DNA of 64,000 bases from Paraclostridium ghonii (GCF_030815085.1 NZ_JAUSWG010000011.1); one strand, 5' to 3'; counted from the first letter of the stretch, positions 24,580 to 34,421 are shown. The notes: generated by a model not told the origin, from the letters alone. Made by a program: numbers and translations.

Positions 24580-25131
24580 ATGAATATAAAAATATCTGGG
24601 AAACAAATAGAATTAACAGATGCTATAAAAGATGCAGTAGAAGAAAAATTAGAGAGATTAGACTATTACCTTCACCCAGAAACAGAAGTAAAAGTTACTG
24701 TAAGCGCTAAAAAAGCAAGACAAAAAGTGGAAGTAACTATAATACCTATAAGCGGGCCTATAATAAGAGCAGAAGATACAGAAGAAAGTTTATACGCTGC
24801 TATAGATGTAGTATATGATAAGGTTAATACCCAATTGAGAAAATATAAAAAAAGAGTACAAGATAGACATCAGTCAAATGAAAGTATAAGATTTAGCCAT
24901 ATAGAAGATTTATCAGAAGAAGAGTTAAGTGATGAAAATGAAAATTCTATAAATATTTCAATAGAAAGAGTTAAGAAATTTAATATGAAACCAATGAGTC
25001 CTGAAGAAGCAGTTTTACAAATGGATTTATTAGGACATGATTTTTTCATTTTTACAAACACACAAACTGATGATATATCAATAGTATATAAAAGAAAAAA
25101 TGGCGGTTATGGAATGATAGAAAAAGAGTAG
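24580..25131 (+). CDS. hpf: Ribosome hibernation promoting factor, long form
   Basis: Long HPF dimerises 70S ribosomes into inactive 100S particles in stationary phase or spores. The 183-residue protein has the N-terminal S30AE domain (MNIKISGKQIELTDAIKDAVEEKLERL, residues 1-27, continuing to about 100), a charged linker, and the C-terminal dimerisation domain from about 127 (IERVKKFNMKPMSPEEAVLQMDLLGHDFFIFTN region). ATG 24580 is chosen because GAAGGGAGATG lies just upstream and the protein then starts like all homologues. The raiA RNA and DnaA boxes lie upstream. Confidence 0.95.
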   Translation: MNIKISGKQIELTDAIKDAVEEKLERLDYYLHPETEVKVTVSAKKARQKVEVTIIPISGPIIRAEDTEESLYAAIDVVYDKVNTQLRKYKKRVQDRHQSNESIRFSHIEDLSEEELSDENENSINISIERVKKFNMKPMSPEEAVLQMDLLGHDFFIFTNTQTDDISIVYKRKNGGYGMIEKE

Positions 25132-25149
25132 AATTTAAATTTAGTTATT

Positions 25150-25186
25150 AAAGCTATCGATAAAAATGACAATCGATAGCTTTTTA
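25150..25186 (+). terminator. Terminator of hpf
   Basis: AAAGCTATCGAT (25150-25161) pairs perfectly with ATCGATAGCTTT (25172-25183), tail TTTTT. Confidence 0.9.
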
Positions 25187-25255
25187 AATATAAAATACAA
25201 AGATTTTATGGTAGAATGTATATTATAACATTAATGGACGAGGAGAGATAAGTAT

Positions 25256-27928
25256 ATGGGTTTCTTAGATAATATATTTAATATAGCTGATAAAAGAGAA
25301 ATGAAAAAGTTCAGCAAAATAGTTGATGAAATAGATGCTGTAGAATCAAAATTTCAAGGCATGTCAGATAGCGAATTAAAAAATATGACTAATGTTTTTA
25401 AAGAAAGGCTTAATAACGGGGAAACGGTAGATGATATATTAACAGAAGCATTTGCAGTTGTAAGAGAAGCTTCAAAAAGAGTTCTTGGCATGAGGCAATA
25501 TAGAGTTCAGCTTATAGGTGGAATAGTACTTCACCAAGGAAGAATAGCTGAGATGAAAACTGGAGAAGGTAAAACTTTAGTTGCAACAGCTCCGGTTTAT
25601 TTAAACGCGTTAACAGGTAAAGGTGTACATGTTGTAACAGTAAATGATTACTTAGCAAAACGTGATAAAGAGGAAATGGGAAAAGTATATGAGTTTTTAG
25701 GAATGACAGTTGGGGTTATAGTTCACGGTCAAAACCCTCAAGAAAGAAAAGCTCAATATGAATGTGATATAACATATGGTACAAATAATGAGTATGGTTT
25801 TGATTATCTAAAAGATAATATGGTTATACATAAAGAACAAAAAGTTCAAAGAGAATTAAACTATGCAATTGTCGATGAGGTTGACTCTATATTAGTAGAT
25901 GAGGCTAGAACGCCTCTTATAATATCAGGGCCTGGAGACAAATCGACACATTTATATGCAGATGCAAATACATTTGCACATACTTTAAAAGAAGATAACT
26001 ATGAGATAGATGAAAAACAAAAATCTGTTTCTTTAACTGAAAGTGGTATACAAAAAGCAGAAGTTTATTTTAATGTGGATAATATAACAGATATAGATCA
26101 TATAGAGTTATACCATCACATAAATCAAGCATTAAAAGCTCATAAGATAATGAAACTAGATGTAGATTATGTTGTAAGAGACGGTGAGATAGTTATTGTT
26201 GATGAGTTTACAGGAAGACTTATGTTTGGTAGAAGATACTCTGAAGGGTTACATCAAGCAATTGAAGCTAAAGAAGGTTTAAGAATACAAAGAGAATCTA
26301 AAACTCTAGCAACTATAACATTCCAAAATTACTTTAGAATGTATAACAAGTTATCAGGTATGACAGGTACAGCTAAAACAGAGGAAGAAGAATTTAAGGC
26401 TATATACAAAATGGATGTTGTCCAAATTCCAACCAACAAGCCTATATTAAGAGAAGACTTAGCAGACGTTGTATATAAAAGCGAATTAGGAAAATTCAAT
26501 GCAGTTGCTGAAGATATAATAGAAAGACATAAGAAAAATCAACCAGTACTTGTTGGTACGGTTTCTATAGAAAAGTCTGAAGTTTTATCTATGCTTTTAA
26601 AGAGAAAAGGCGTTAAACATGAGGTTTTAAATGCTAAAAACCACCATAAAGAGGCAGAAATAGTAGCACAAGCAGGTAGATTAGGTGCAGTAACTATAGC
26701 TACTAACATGGCTGGTCGTGGTACCGATATAGTTTTAGGAGGTAACCCAGTATTTTTAACTAAGAAAGAAATGAAGAAAATAGGATATTCTGAGGATATA
26801 ATAAATAAAGTTGATGTAGATATAGAAAGTTTAGGGATAGAATTAACTGATGAAATAGTGAAAGCTAAAGCTGATTTTGATAAGATACTTAAAAAATATA
26901 AGGTACAAACAGAAGAAGAGCAAAATAAGGTTAGAGAAGCTGGCGGGTTAGCTATAATAGGTACAGAAAGACATGAATCACGAAGAATTGATAATCAGTT
27001 ACGTGGACGTGCTGGTCGTCAAGGAGACCCAGGTGGTTCAAGATTTTATATAAGTTTAGAAGATGAGCTTATGAGATTATTTGGAAGTGATAGAATTTCA
27101 GGTATGGTTGAAAAAATTGGATTAGATGACGAAACGCCTATAGAAGCTAAAATGTTAACTAAATCAATAGAAAATGCTCAAAAGAAAGTTGAAGGAAGAA
27201 ACTTTGGTATAAGAAAGCACGTTCTTCAATATGATGACGTTATGAATAAACAAAGAGAGATAATATACGAGCAAAGAGGTCGTGTATTAGAAGGCGAAAA
27301 CTTAGAAAAACAAATTCAAACGATGATACTATCTATAATTTCAGGTGGATACGATATATATCTTACAGATCAAGGATTTGATTTAAATGCATATAAAGAT
27401 TATTTATATTATAATTTTATGCCAAAAGGTAGCTTAGAAATTGAAAATCTTGAAAATATGAAAAAAGAAGATCTTATAGATGAAGTATATGAGATAGCTA
27501 AAAACATATACGAAGAAAAAGAAGAACTTGTTGAATCAGAAAGAATGAGAGAAATAGAAAGGGTTATACTTTTACAAGCTGTTGATTCTTATTGGATAGA
27601 CCATATAGATGCAATGGATCAATTACGTCAAGGTATAGGGCTTAGAGCTATAGGTCAACAAGATCCAGTTGTAGCTTATAAGTTAGAAGGATTTGACATG
27701 TTTGATAATATGACAAAATCTATACAAGAAGATACTGTAAGATATTTATATAACTTCACAATAGAAGAACCTATACAAAGAAAACCAGTAGTAGATGTAG
27801 AAAAAATATCTTCAAATGTAGATGAGGGACAAGGAAATAAGCCTGTTAAGAAAGATGAAGAAACAGGAAGAAATGAGGAATGTCCTTGCGGAAGTGGTAA
27901 AAAATATAAAAAGTGTTGCGGAAAGTAG
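25256..27928 (+). CDS. secA: Protein translocase subunit SecA
   Basis: SecA is the ATPase motor of the Sec export pathway. The 890-residue protein has Walker A GEGKT at 103-107, the DEVDSILVDEARTPLI helicase II region around 207-222, the second nucleotide domain with ATNMAGRGTDI (about 482-492), the helical scaffold, and a C-terminal SEC-C zinc site CPCGSGKKYKKCCG with C876, C878, C887 and C888. The presence of the zinc tail points to the canonical SecA1. Start ATG 25256 has GAGGAGAG 10 nt upstream. prfB begins 14 nt after the stop, a common arrangement. Confidence 0.97.
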   Translation: MGFLDNIFNIADKREMKKFSKIVDEIDAVESKFQGMSDSELKNMTNVFKERLNNGETVDDILTEAFAVVREASKRVLGMRQYRVQLIGGIVLHQGRIAEMKTGEGKTLVATAPVYLNALTGKGVHVVTVNDYLAKRDKEEMGKVYEFLGMTVGVIVHGQNPQERKAQYECDITYGTNNEYGFDYLKDNMVIHKEQKVQRELNYAIVDEVDSILVDEARTPLIISGPGDKSTHLYADANTFAHTLKEDNYEIDEKQKSVSLTESGIQKAEVYFNVDNITDIDHIELYHHINQALKAHKIMKLDVDYVVRDGEIVIVDEFTGRLMFGRRYSEGLHQAIEAKEGLRIQRESKTLATITFQNYFRMYNKLSGMTGTAKTEEEEFKAIYKMDVVQIPTNKPILREDLADVVYKSELGKFNAVAEDIIERHKKNQPVLVGTVSIEKSEVLSMLLKRKGVKHEVLNAKNHHKEAEIVAQAGRLGAVTIATNMAGRGTDIVLGGNPVFLTKKEMKKIGYSEDIINKVDVDIESLGIELTDEIVKAKADFDKILKKYKVQTEEEQNKVREAGGLAIIGTERHESRRIDNQLRGRAGRQGDPGGSRFYISLEDELMRLFGSDRISGMVEKIGLDDETPIEAKMLTKSIENAQKKVEGRNFGIRKHVLQYDDVMNKQREIIYEQRGRVLEGENLEKQIQTMILSIISGGYDIYLTDQGFDLNAYKDYLYYNFMPKGSLEIENLENMKKEDLIDEVYEIAKNIYEEKEELVESERMREIERVILLQAVDSYWIDHIDAMDQLRQGIGLRAIGQQDPVVAYKLEGFDMFDNMTKSIQEDTVRYLYNFTIEEPIQRKPVVDVEKISSNVDEGQGNKPVKKDEETGRNEECPCGSGKKYKKCCGK

Positions 27929-27942
27929 TTTGGAGGTTACAC

Positions 27943-29056
27943 ATGCTTAATATACAGGAATATAGACATAAAGTAGAAGAGATGTCTAAAAATATAAAAG
28001 AATTGAGGGCTTCTCTTTGACATAGAAGTCTTAAATGAAAAAATTATTAGAAATGAAAAAATAATGACCGAACAAGAATTCTGGAATGACAATGAAAAAG
28101 CACAACAAGTGCTTCAAGAAAACAAAAACTTTAAAGATACTGTAGATGAATATAATCATCTACATTCATCTCTAGAAGATATAGAAGTGCTTTTGGAGTT
28201 AGCTCAAGAAGAAGGGGATTCCTCATTAGAGAAAGAAGTTGAAATTAACATAAATTCTCTTGAAGAAGAAATTGATAAGGTAAAAATAAAAACTTTATTA
28301 AGTGGAGAATATGATAAAAATAATGCAATATTATCTATAAATGCAGGAACTGGTGGATTAGATGCTCAAGATTGGGCTGAAATGCTACTCAGAATGTACG
28401 ATAGATGGGCTGATTCAAAAGACTTTAAAGTTAAAACTCTAGATTTACAAAATGATACAGAAGCTGGTATAAAAAGTGCAACTATACAAATTGAAGGATT
28501 AAATGCATATGGATATTTAAAAAGTGAAAAAGGTGTACATAGAATGGTAAGGATATCTCCTTTTGATCCATCAGGAAAAAGACATACATCATTTGCATCA
28601 ATTGATGTAATACCTGAATTAGATGAAAATATAGAAATTGATATAAATCCTTCTGATTTAAAAATAGATACATATAGAGCCTCTGGAGCTGGTGGTCAGC
28701 ATATAAATACTACTGATTCTGCAGTAAGGATAACTCATATACCAACAGGTGTAGTTGTTCAATGCCAAAATCAAAGGTCTCAACATAGTAACAAAGATAC
28801 TGCTATGAGAATGTTAATGGCGAAACTTATAGAGTTAAAAGAATTAGAACAAAAAGAAACAATAGAAGATTTACAAGGTAAATATTCACAAATAACTTGG
28901 GGGAGCCAAATAAGATCTTATGTATTCCAACCATATAAATTAGTAAAAGATCACAGAACTAATGCTGAAATAGGCAATGTTGATAGTGTTATGGACGGTA
29001 ATATAGATTTATTTATAAATGAATATTTAAAAATGAATAAAGTAAATAATGTATAG
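27943..29056 (+). CDS. prfB: Peptide chain release factor 2, with programmed +1 frameshift
   Basis: RF2 ends translation at UGA and UAA. The reading frame starts at ATG 27943 and runs 25 codons to CTT TGA C (TGA at 28018-28020), the conserved RF2 autoregulatory shift site, with AGGG six nt before the CTT as internal Shine-Dalgarno. Slipping one base gives a second frame from 28019 to 29056. The joined product is 370 residues, with the stop-recognition tripeptide SPF at 205-207 and the catalytic GGQ at 250-252. When RF2 is scarce the ribosome pauses at TGA and shifts, making more RF2. Start ATG follows TGGAGG by 6 nt. Confidence 0.96.
28015..28021 (+). promoter_or_regulatory. RF2 programmed frameshift site CTTTGAC
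   Basis: CTT TGA C with an upstream AGGG is the conserved +1 recoding signal of prfB. Translation passes from frame starting 27943 to frame starting 28019. Confidence 0.95.
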
Positions 29057-29061
29057 AGCAT

Positions 29062-29098
29062 AAGGGTGTGTTTCAAGTTTTGAGACACGCCCCTTTTT
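29062..29098 (+). terminator. Terminator between prfB and tex
   Basis: GGGTGTGTTTCAA pairs with TTGAGACACGCCC around a 3-nt loop, tail CTTTTT. The ribosome site of tex follows immediately (GGAGGG at 29100-29105). Confidence 0.85.
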
Positions 29099-29111
29099 AG
29101 GAGGGATTTAA

Positions 29112-31262
29112 GTGGATATAAATAAAATTTTAAAAGAAGAATTTAAATTAAGAGATTCTCAAGTTGAAAATACTATAAAACTTATAGATGAAGGAAATAC
29201 TATACCGTTTATAGCTAGATATAGAAAAGAAATGACTGGCGAAATGAGTGACGTGATTCTTAGAGCTTTTTATGATAAGTTAATATACTTAAGAAATTTA
29301 CAAAGTAGAAAAGATGATGTACAAAGAATAATACAGGAACAAGGAAAACTAAGTGAAGAATTAGTGAAAAGTATAAAACAGGCTAAAACTCTTCAAGAAG
29401 TAGAAGATATTTATGCGCCGTTTAAGCAAAAGAAAAGAACTAGAGCGACCATTGCAAAGGAAAAAGGATTAGAGCCTTTAGCATTATCTATATTAAATGA
29501 TAAGATAGATATAACGCTGGAATGTAGAAAATATATAGACAAAGATAAAGAAGTAAATTCTTATGAAGATGCACTAAAAGGAGCTAAAGATATAATAGCT
29601 GAGTCAATATCAGAAGATGCTAAGTTAAGAAAATATATAAGGGATTTATCTTTAAGAGAAGGTGTTATAGTAAGTAAAAATTCAAAAGATGAAAAGTCTG
29701 TATATGATATGTACTATGAATTTAGTGAGGCTGTAAAAACTATAGCTCCGCATAGGGTATTAGCTATAAACAGAGGAGAGAAAGAAGAATTTTTAAAAGT
29801 TAAACTAGAGATCAATAATGAAAAAGTAATAAATCATATAGTTGATATGTATGTTAATAAAAATAATCAAGTAAACAAAGATGAAATAGTTTCTGCTATA
29901 GAGGATTCTTATAAAAGACTTATATTTCCTTCAATAGAAAGAGAAATAAGAAATCATTTGACTGATTTAGCTCATGAAAGAGCAATAAGTGTATTTGGAC
30001 AAAATGTTAAGAGTTTATTACTTCAACCTCCTGTGAAGGATAAGGTAGTTATGGGATTTGACCCAGCATATAGAACAGGTTGTAAAATAGCTATAGTTCA
30101 TAAAAATGGTAAATTATTAGATTATACAACTGTTTATCCAACTAAGCCTCAAAATGATGTAAATGGAGCGAAGAAAACTTTAAAGGAACTTATAGAAAAA
30201 CACAATATAGATATAATTTCCATAGGAAATGGAACAGCATCAAGAGAGTCAGAACAATTTGTATCTGAAATGATAAAGGAAATAAACACAGATATTCAAT
30301 ATACTATAGTAAGTGAAGCTGGAGCATCTGTATATTCTGCATCAGAGCTTGCTAATGAAGAACATCCAGATATAAATGTTTCTATAAGAGGAGCTATATC
30401 CATAGGTAGAAGATTACAAGATCCTTTAGCTGAACTAGTAAAAATAGATCCTAAGAGTATTGGAGTAGGGCAATATCAACATGATCTTAATAAAAAAAGA
30501 TTAGAAGAAGTTTTAAGTGGAGTAGTAGAAGACGCTGTAAACTCTGTAGGAGTTGATTTAAATACTGCATCATACTCATTACTTGAGCATGTAGCGGGAA
30601 TAAGTAAAACTATAGCAAAAAATATAATAGATTATAGAGAAGAAAATGGAGATTTCACATCTAGAAGTCAAATCAAAAAAGTAAAAAGATTAGGACCTCA
30701 AGCATTTACTCAATGTGCAGGATTTATGAGAATAATAAACTCAAAAAATCCTTTAGATAACACATCAGTACATCCTGAAAGTTATGATGTTTGTAAAAGA
30801 TTATTAGAAAGATTAGGATACTCATTAAATGATTTAAAAAATAGAAATATAGATGAAATAGATTCAAAGATAGATGAAATAGGAATAAATAAATTAAGTG
30901 AAGAATTAGAAGTAGGGGTTGTGACTTTAAAGGATATTTTATCTGAAATAAAAAAACCAGGAAGAGATCCTAGGGAAGAAGGAATAAAACCAGTACTTAG
31001 AACAGATGTATTAAAAATTGAGGATATAAAAGAAGGAATGGTTTTAAAAGGAACTGTAAGAAATGTTGTGGACTTTGGAGCATTTGTTGATATTGGAATA
31101 AAAAATGATGGATTAGTTCATAAATCTCAAATGAGCAATAAATTTGTAAAAGATCCTATGACAGTGGTAACTGTAGGAGATGTAATAGATGTAAAAGTAA
31201 TAGGAGTAGATTTAAAAACACAAAAAGTTTCTTTAACTATGAAAGATATAAAAGAAGTATAG
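29112..31262 (+). CDS. tex: Tex-family RNA-binding protein (YqgF-like, HhH and S1 domains)
   Basis: Tex is a conserved cytoplasmic nucleic-acid-binding protein linked to transcription fidelity and toxin gene expression in some pathogens. The 716-residue protein has the N-terminal helical domain (INKILKEEFKL and YRKEMTGEMSD near 37-47), the YqgF-homologous domain starting GFDPAYRTGCKIAIV (about 317-331), a helix-hairpin-helix (VDLNTASYSLLEHVAGIS, about 482-499), and a C-terminal S1 domain (about 641-713). Start is GTG 29112 behind GGAGGG. An amidohydrolase gene begins 9 nt downstream. Confidence 0.95.
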   Translation: MDINKILKEEFKLRDSQVENTIKLIDEGNTIPFIARYRKEMTGEMSDVILRAFYDKLIYLRNLQSRKDDVQRIIQEQGKLSEELVKSIKQAKTLQEVEDIYAPFKQKKRTRATIAKEKGLEPLALSILNDKIDITLECRKYIDKDKEVNSYEDALKGAKDIIAESISEDAKLRKYIRDLSLREGVIVSKNSKDEKSVYDMYYEFSEAVKTIAPHRVLAINRGEKEEFLKVKLEINNEKVINHIVDMYVNKNNQVNKDEIVSAIEDSYKRLIFPSIEREIRNHLTDLAHERAISVFGQNVKSLLLQPPVKDKVVMGFDPAYRTGCKIAIVHKNGKLLDYTTVYPTKPQNDVNGAKKTLKELIEKHNIDIISIGNGTASRESEQFVSEMIKEINTDIQYTIVSEAGASVYSASELANEEHPDINVSIRGAISIGRRLQDPLAELVKIDPKSIGVGQYQHDLNKKRLEEVLSGVVEDAVNSVGVDLNTASYSLLEHVAGISKTIAKNIIDYREENGDFTSRSQIKKVKRLGPQAFTQCAGFMRIINSKNPLDNTSVHPESYDVCKRLLERLGYSLNDLKNRNIDEIDSKIDEIGINKLSEELEVGVVTLKDILSEIKKPGRDPREEGIKPVLRTDVLKIEDIKEGMVLKGTVRNVVDFGAFVDIGIKNDGLVHKSQMSNKFVKDPMTVVTVGDVIDVKVIGVDLKTQKVSLTMKDIKEV

Positions 31263-31271
31263 GAGGAATAA

Positions 31272-32435
31272 ATGCTATTTATAAAAAATGGAATTATAAA
31301 CACAGTCACTAATGGAATTATAAAAGGTGACATACTTATAGAAAACGGTAAAATAATAGAAATAGGAGCAGATATAGTTGCTCCATTAGATGTAGAAGTT
31401 ATAGATGCGAATAAAAATCTAATTTTTCCTGGTTTTATAGATGCACATACTCATTTAGGTCTATGGGAAGATGGAATGGGGTTTGAAGGGGCTGATGGTA
31501 ATGAGGAAACAGATCCAATAACACCACATTTAAACCCTATAGATGGAATAAATCCAATGGACAGAAGTTTTGAAGAAGCTAGAAATGGAGGAATTACATC
31601 TGCATGTAGTACTCCAGGAAGTGCTAATGTTATGGGAGGGCAATGTATAGCTATAAAAACTGTAGGTAGAAGAATAGACAAAATGGTTATAAAAAATCCT
31701 GTAGCATCAAAAATAGCTTTTGGAGAAAATCCTAAAAGTTGTTATGGGCAAGAAGAAAAAGCTCCTCAGACTAGAATGGCAATAGCTGCAATGCTAAGAG
31801 AAACATTAAAAGAAGCCGAGCAGTATCTAGAAGATATAAGACTTCATGAAGAAGACGATGAAAATGAAAAGCCTGATTATGATATGAAAATGGAAAGCTT
31901 ACTTCCTGTTCTAAAGGGAGAAATTCCATTTAAAGTACATGCACATAGAGCAGATGATATGTTTACAGCTATAAGAATTGCTAAAGAATTTAATTTAAAT
32001 TTGAGTTTAGATCATTGTACAGAAGGTCATTTGATAGTTGAAGATTTAGCAGAAGAGGGATATCCAGTTATAGTAGGGCCTTCACTTTCTGAAAGATCAA
32101 AAATAGAATTACGAAATTTAACTTTTGATACAGCTGGAATTTTATCAAATGCAGGCATGAAAGTTTCATTAACAACAGATCATCCTGTAGTTCCACTACA
32201 TTATTTACCTATATGTGCAGGAATAGCAACTAAACATGGAATGGAGTCTGAAAAAGCTATAGAATCTATAACTATAAATCCAGCAAAAACTTTAGGGATA
32301 GATCATAGAGTAGGGTCTATAGAAGTTGGAAAAGATGCAGATATAGTCATATGGGATAATAATCCACTAGAAATTCAAAGCAATGTTTTATATACTATAA
32401 TTGATGGGAAAGTTGTATATAGAAAACAAAACTAA
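31272..32435 (+). CDS. Metal-dependent amidohydrolase, substrate unknown
   Basis: A 387-residue amidohydrolase-superfamily protein. The first metal site is DAHTH with H59 and H61, later ligands are probably in VHAHRADDM and LDHCTEG, and D in TTDHPV near the C-terminal third. A beta-sandwich composed of N- and C-terminal segments (IIDGKVVYR at the end) frames the barrel. It most resembles the imidazolonepropionase-like group. It starts 9 nt after tex with AGGAGGA, so it may be co-transcribed. The flanking genes give no clue to the substrate. Confidence 0.85.
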   Translation: MLFIKNGIINTVTNGIIKGDILIENGKIIEIGADIVAPLDVEVIDANKNLIFPGFIDAHTHLGLWEDGMGFEGADGNEETDPITPHLNPIDGINPMDRSFEEARNGGITSACSTPGSANVMGGQCIAIKTVGRRIDKMVIKNPVASKIAFGENPKSCYGQEEKAPQTRMAIAAMLRETLKEAEQYLEDIRLHEEDDENEKPDYDMKMESLLPVLKGEIPFKVHAHRADDMFTAIRIAKEFNLNLSLDHCTEGHLIVEDLAEEGYPVIVGPSLSERSKIELRNLTFDTAGILSNAGMKVSLTTDHPVVPLHYLPICAGIATKHGMESEKAIESITINPAKTLGIDHRVGSIEVGKDADIVIWDNNPLEIQSNVLYTIIDGKVVYRKQN

Positions 32436-32452
32436 ATAATACGACTATAATA

Positions 32453-32481
32453 TTGACATATTTAAATTTTATTAATAATAT
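32453..32481 (+). promoter_or_regulatory. Promoter of the FMN riboswitch-ribU transcript
   Basis: Perfect -35 TTGACA at 32453-32458, 17-nt spacer, TAATAT at 32476-32481, about 30 nt before the aptamer. Confidence 0.75.
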
Positions 32482-32510
32482 ATAATTGTAAGGAAAATTA
32501 AATAGCACGT

Positions 32511-32626
32511 AAGATCTTCGGGGCAGGGTGAAACTCCCTACCGGCGGTATAGCCCGCGAGCTACATTTGTAGCATGACTTGGTGAGATTCCAAGGCCGAC
32601 AGTAAAGTCTGGATGAGAGAGGATTA
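32511..32626 (+). ncRNA. FMN riboswitch (RFN element)
   Basis: The RFN core is recognisable: CTTCGGGGCAGGGTGAAA, TCCCTACCGGCGGTATAGCC, AGCCCGCGAGC, GATTCCAAGGCCGACAGT, AGTCTGGATGAGAGA. It binds flavin mononucleotide and should reduce ribU expression when FMN is plentiful, via the terminator at 32676. Confidence 0.96.
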
Positions 32627-32675
32627 GTATATATGTATAAGCAAGATATTATTTTTTTGGTATACTTAAAAAACT

Positions 32676-32707
32676 AAGCTCGAAGAGATTCTTCGGGCTT
32701 TTTATTT
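32676..32707 (+). terminator. FMN-controlled terminator
   Basis: AAGCTCGAAG (32676-32685) pairs with CTTCGGGCTT (32691-32700), followed by TTTATTTTT, just ahead of the ribU ribosome site. Confidence 0.85.
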
Positions 32708-32737
32708 TTCCTAAAATTAAAATTAGGAGGATTTTTA

Positions 32738-33343
32738 ATGGATAACATATTTATTAAGAAAAAAACTATGAGTACAAATACAATGACGAAGGTAGCTATT
32801 TTATCCGCAATATCTTATATATTGATGTTTATAGCAATTCCTATTCCGGGATTATTTCCAGATTTCTTAAAACTAGATGTATCAGATGTACCTGCTATAT
32901 TTGGAGGTATGGCATTAGGCCCAGTAGCAGGTTTTACAATAGTACTTATTAAAAATTTATTCCAAGCACTTACAGCATCAACAACAGCATGGATAGGAGA
33001 AATTGCAAATTTATTAATAGGTGGATCGTATGTAGTAATTGTATCTATGGTATATAGACATAAAAAAGATATAAAAGGATTAATTTTAGGATTTTTACTA
33101 GGAACAATAGCTATGGTAATAATAGGTTGTTTAACTAATTACTATATGATACTACCTTTTTACGGAAAAATAATGCCTATGGAAGTTATAATAGATATGG
33201 GACATGTAATAAATCCTAATGTAGTAGATTTAAAGAGTTTTGTTGTTTGGATGATAGCTCCATTTAATTTAGTAAAAGCAGTATTAATGTCACTAATTAC
33301 ATTACCTCTTTATAAAAAAATGGAAGTAATATTAAAAAAATAA
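32738..33343 (+). CDS. ribU: Riboflavin ECF transporter substrate-binding subunit RibU
   Basis: RibU is the membrane S-component that binds riboflavin and couples to a shared ECF energising module. The 201-residue protein has five or six hydrophobic helices and the family stretch FPDFLKLDVSDVPAIFGGMALGP near residues 46-68, with IEEIANLL-type AWIGEIANLLIGG around 85-97. The FMN riboswitch upstream supports the substrate. Start ATG with TAGGAGG 8 nt upstream. No ecfA/ecfT genes are in the window. Confidence 0.93.
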   Translation: MDNIFIKKKTMSTNTMTKVAILSAISYILMFIAIPIPGLFPDFLKLDVSDVPAIFGGMALGPVAGFTIVLIKNLFQALTASTTAWIGEIANLLIGGSYVVIVSMVYRHKKDIKGLILGFLLGTIAMVIIGCLTNYYMILPFYGKIMPMEVIIDMGHVINPNVVDLKSFVVWMIAPFNLVKAVLMSLITLPLYKKMEVILKK

Positions 33344-33346
33344 ATT

Positions 33347-33562
33347 GATATATCAAGCAATAGGGCTGCTCATGAATAAATATATAAATTTTGCTCCATG
33401 AAAGCTTAAAAGCGCGCTTTGAAAATGTCGCTAAAATGTATATATTTATCATTCGCAAAATATTGTCTATCCATAGATAAATACATAAGTTTTATTCTAT
33501 AAAAGATAAAAATATGCATTCAAAATGCATCTAAAACTTATGTATTTATCATTTGATATATC
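33347..33562 (+). repeat. Tandem hairpin elements A and B after ribU, within an outer stem
   Basis: An outer stem of GATATATCAA (33347-33356) and TTGATATATC (33553-33562), followed by a T-rich tail, encloses two copies of the dispersed hairpin element. Copy A (about 33366-33455) has the core GCGCTTTGAAAATGTCGCT inside a stem related to GATAAATATATACATTTT. Copy B has a perfect 18-bp stem (33476-33493 with 33533-33550) but a degenerate core (GCATTCAAAATGCATCT). The region has no reading frame and probably also ends transcription of ribU and of the converging GNAT gene. Confidence 0.75.
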
Positions 33563-33572
33563 TCTTTTGTAT

Positions 33573-34421
33573 TTATTTTTCTTCATAAACATAGTAGACA
33601 CAATCATTTTTAAAATTAGATAATGATTTAAAATTATTTTCTTTAAGGTTTCTTATGAGATTATCATATGGATTATTTATATAAATTTCAGCTTCTTTCA
33701 ATTTACATTTTAATAATGAATAATTAGTAGCATCATTAATTCCTTCAAAAGTATTATCTATACATGTAATAGATATACAACCTTTAGATTTTACAATACA
33801 TTTATGTCCATTGATTACCAATAAAGAGTCACTTTGAACTAAATCATTAAAAACAGTTTCGCAAATATTTAAAAATGTGAATCCGTAAGTTAGTTTATTA
33901 TTGCAAGATTTAAAGTAATCTAGATTTTTAAAATCTTCGTAAGAAATATGCCATTTTTTAACTTCAAAATCAGATAAATTCAAGTTAGATTTTTTTATAG
34001 AATCATAATCTTTAAAAGATACTAGACAACTTTGAGCTAGATAAAAGTTTTTGGCTTTCATCATTTTTATACTAGCGGGGGTGTCTATATGAGTACACAT
34101 TGCTATATTAGTTATTTTGCTGTTTCTCAAATCTTCTCTTGCTAAATTAAACAACATATCAGAAATAGCATGACCAAGCTGTTGACCTCTATAATCTACA
34201 TGAACTCGAAAACCTTCGAGCCAACCTTGTCCATCTGGAAGAATTGTATATTTACCAACTGCAACAACTTTATTATCTTTAACCACCCCAATAAAACAAC
34301 CTTCTTTATCATCAACCCATTTGTTAAAAACTTTAGGTAAATAATCATTTCCATCCCAAATATTTCTAGATATATCGACGATATCATCAAAATCATCGTA
34401 TGTTAGAATTTTATAATTCAA
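33573..34421 (-). CDS. GNAT-family N-acetyltransferase, substrate unknown
   Basis: A 282-residue protein whose first ~135 residues form a GNAT domain: the acetyl-CoA motif is FRVHVDYRGQQLGHAISDML (about residues 71-90), preceded by AVGKYTILPDGQGWLEG. The C-terminal half (about 140-282) has no motif I recognise and may be a second, degenerate GNAT-like fold. Transcribed against the neighbours. The start, read leftwards from 34421, has AAAAGGGGTGA 9-12 nt upstream. Function cannot be assigned. Confidence 0.8.
   Translation of the reverse strand: MNYKILTYDDFDDIVDISRNIWDGNDYLPKVFNKWVDDKEGCFIGVVKDNKVVAVGKYTILPDGQGWLEGFRVHVDYRGQQLGHAISDMLFNLAREDLRNSKITNIAMCTHIDTPASIKMMKAKNFYLAQSCLVSFKDYDSIKKSNLNLSDFEVKKWHISYEDFKNLDYFKSCNNKLTYGFTFLNICETVFNDLVQSDSLLVINGHKCIVKSKGCISITCIDNTFEGINDATNYSLLKCKLKEAEIYINNPYDNLIRNLKENNFKSLSNFKNDCVYYVYEEK

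Noticed and set aside
28018..28020. In-frame TGA in prfB read as a nonsense mutation or pseudogene
   Set aside because: It is the conserved CTTTGAC recoding site and the downstream frame is intact with SPF and GGQ motifs.
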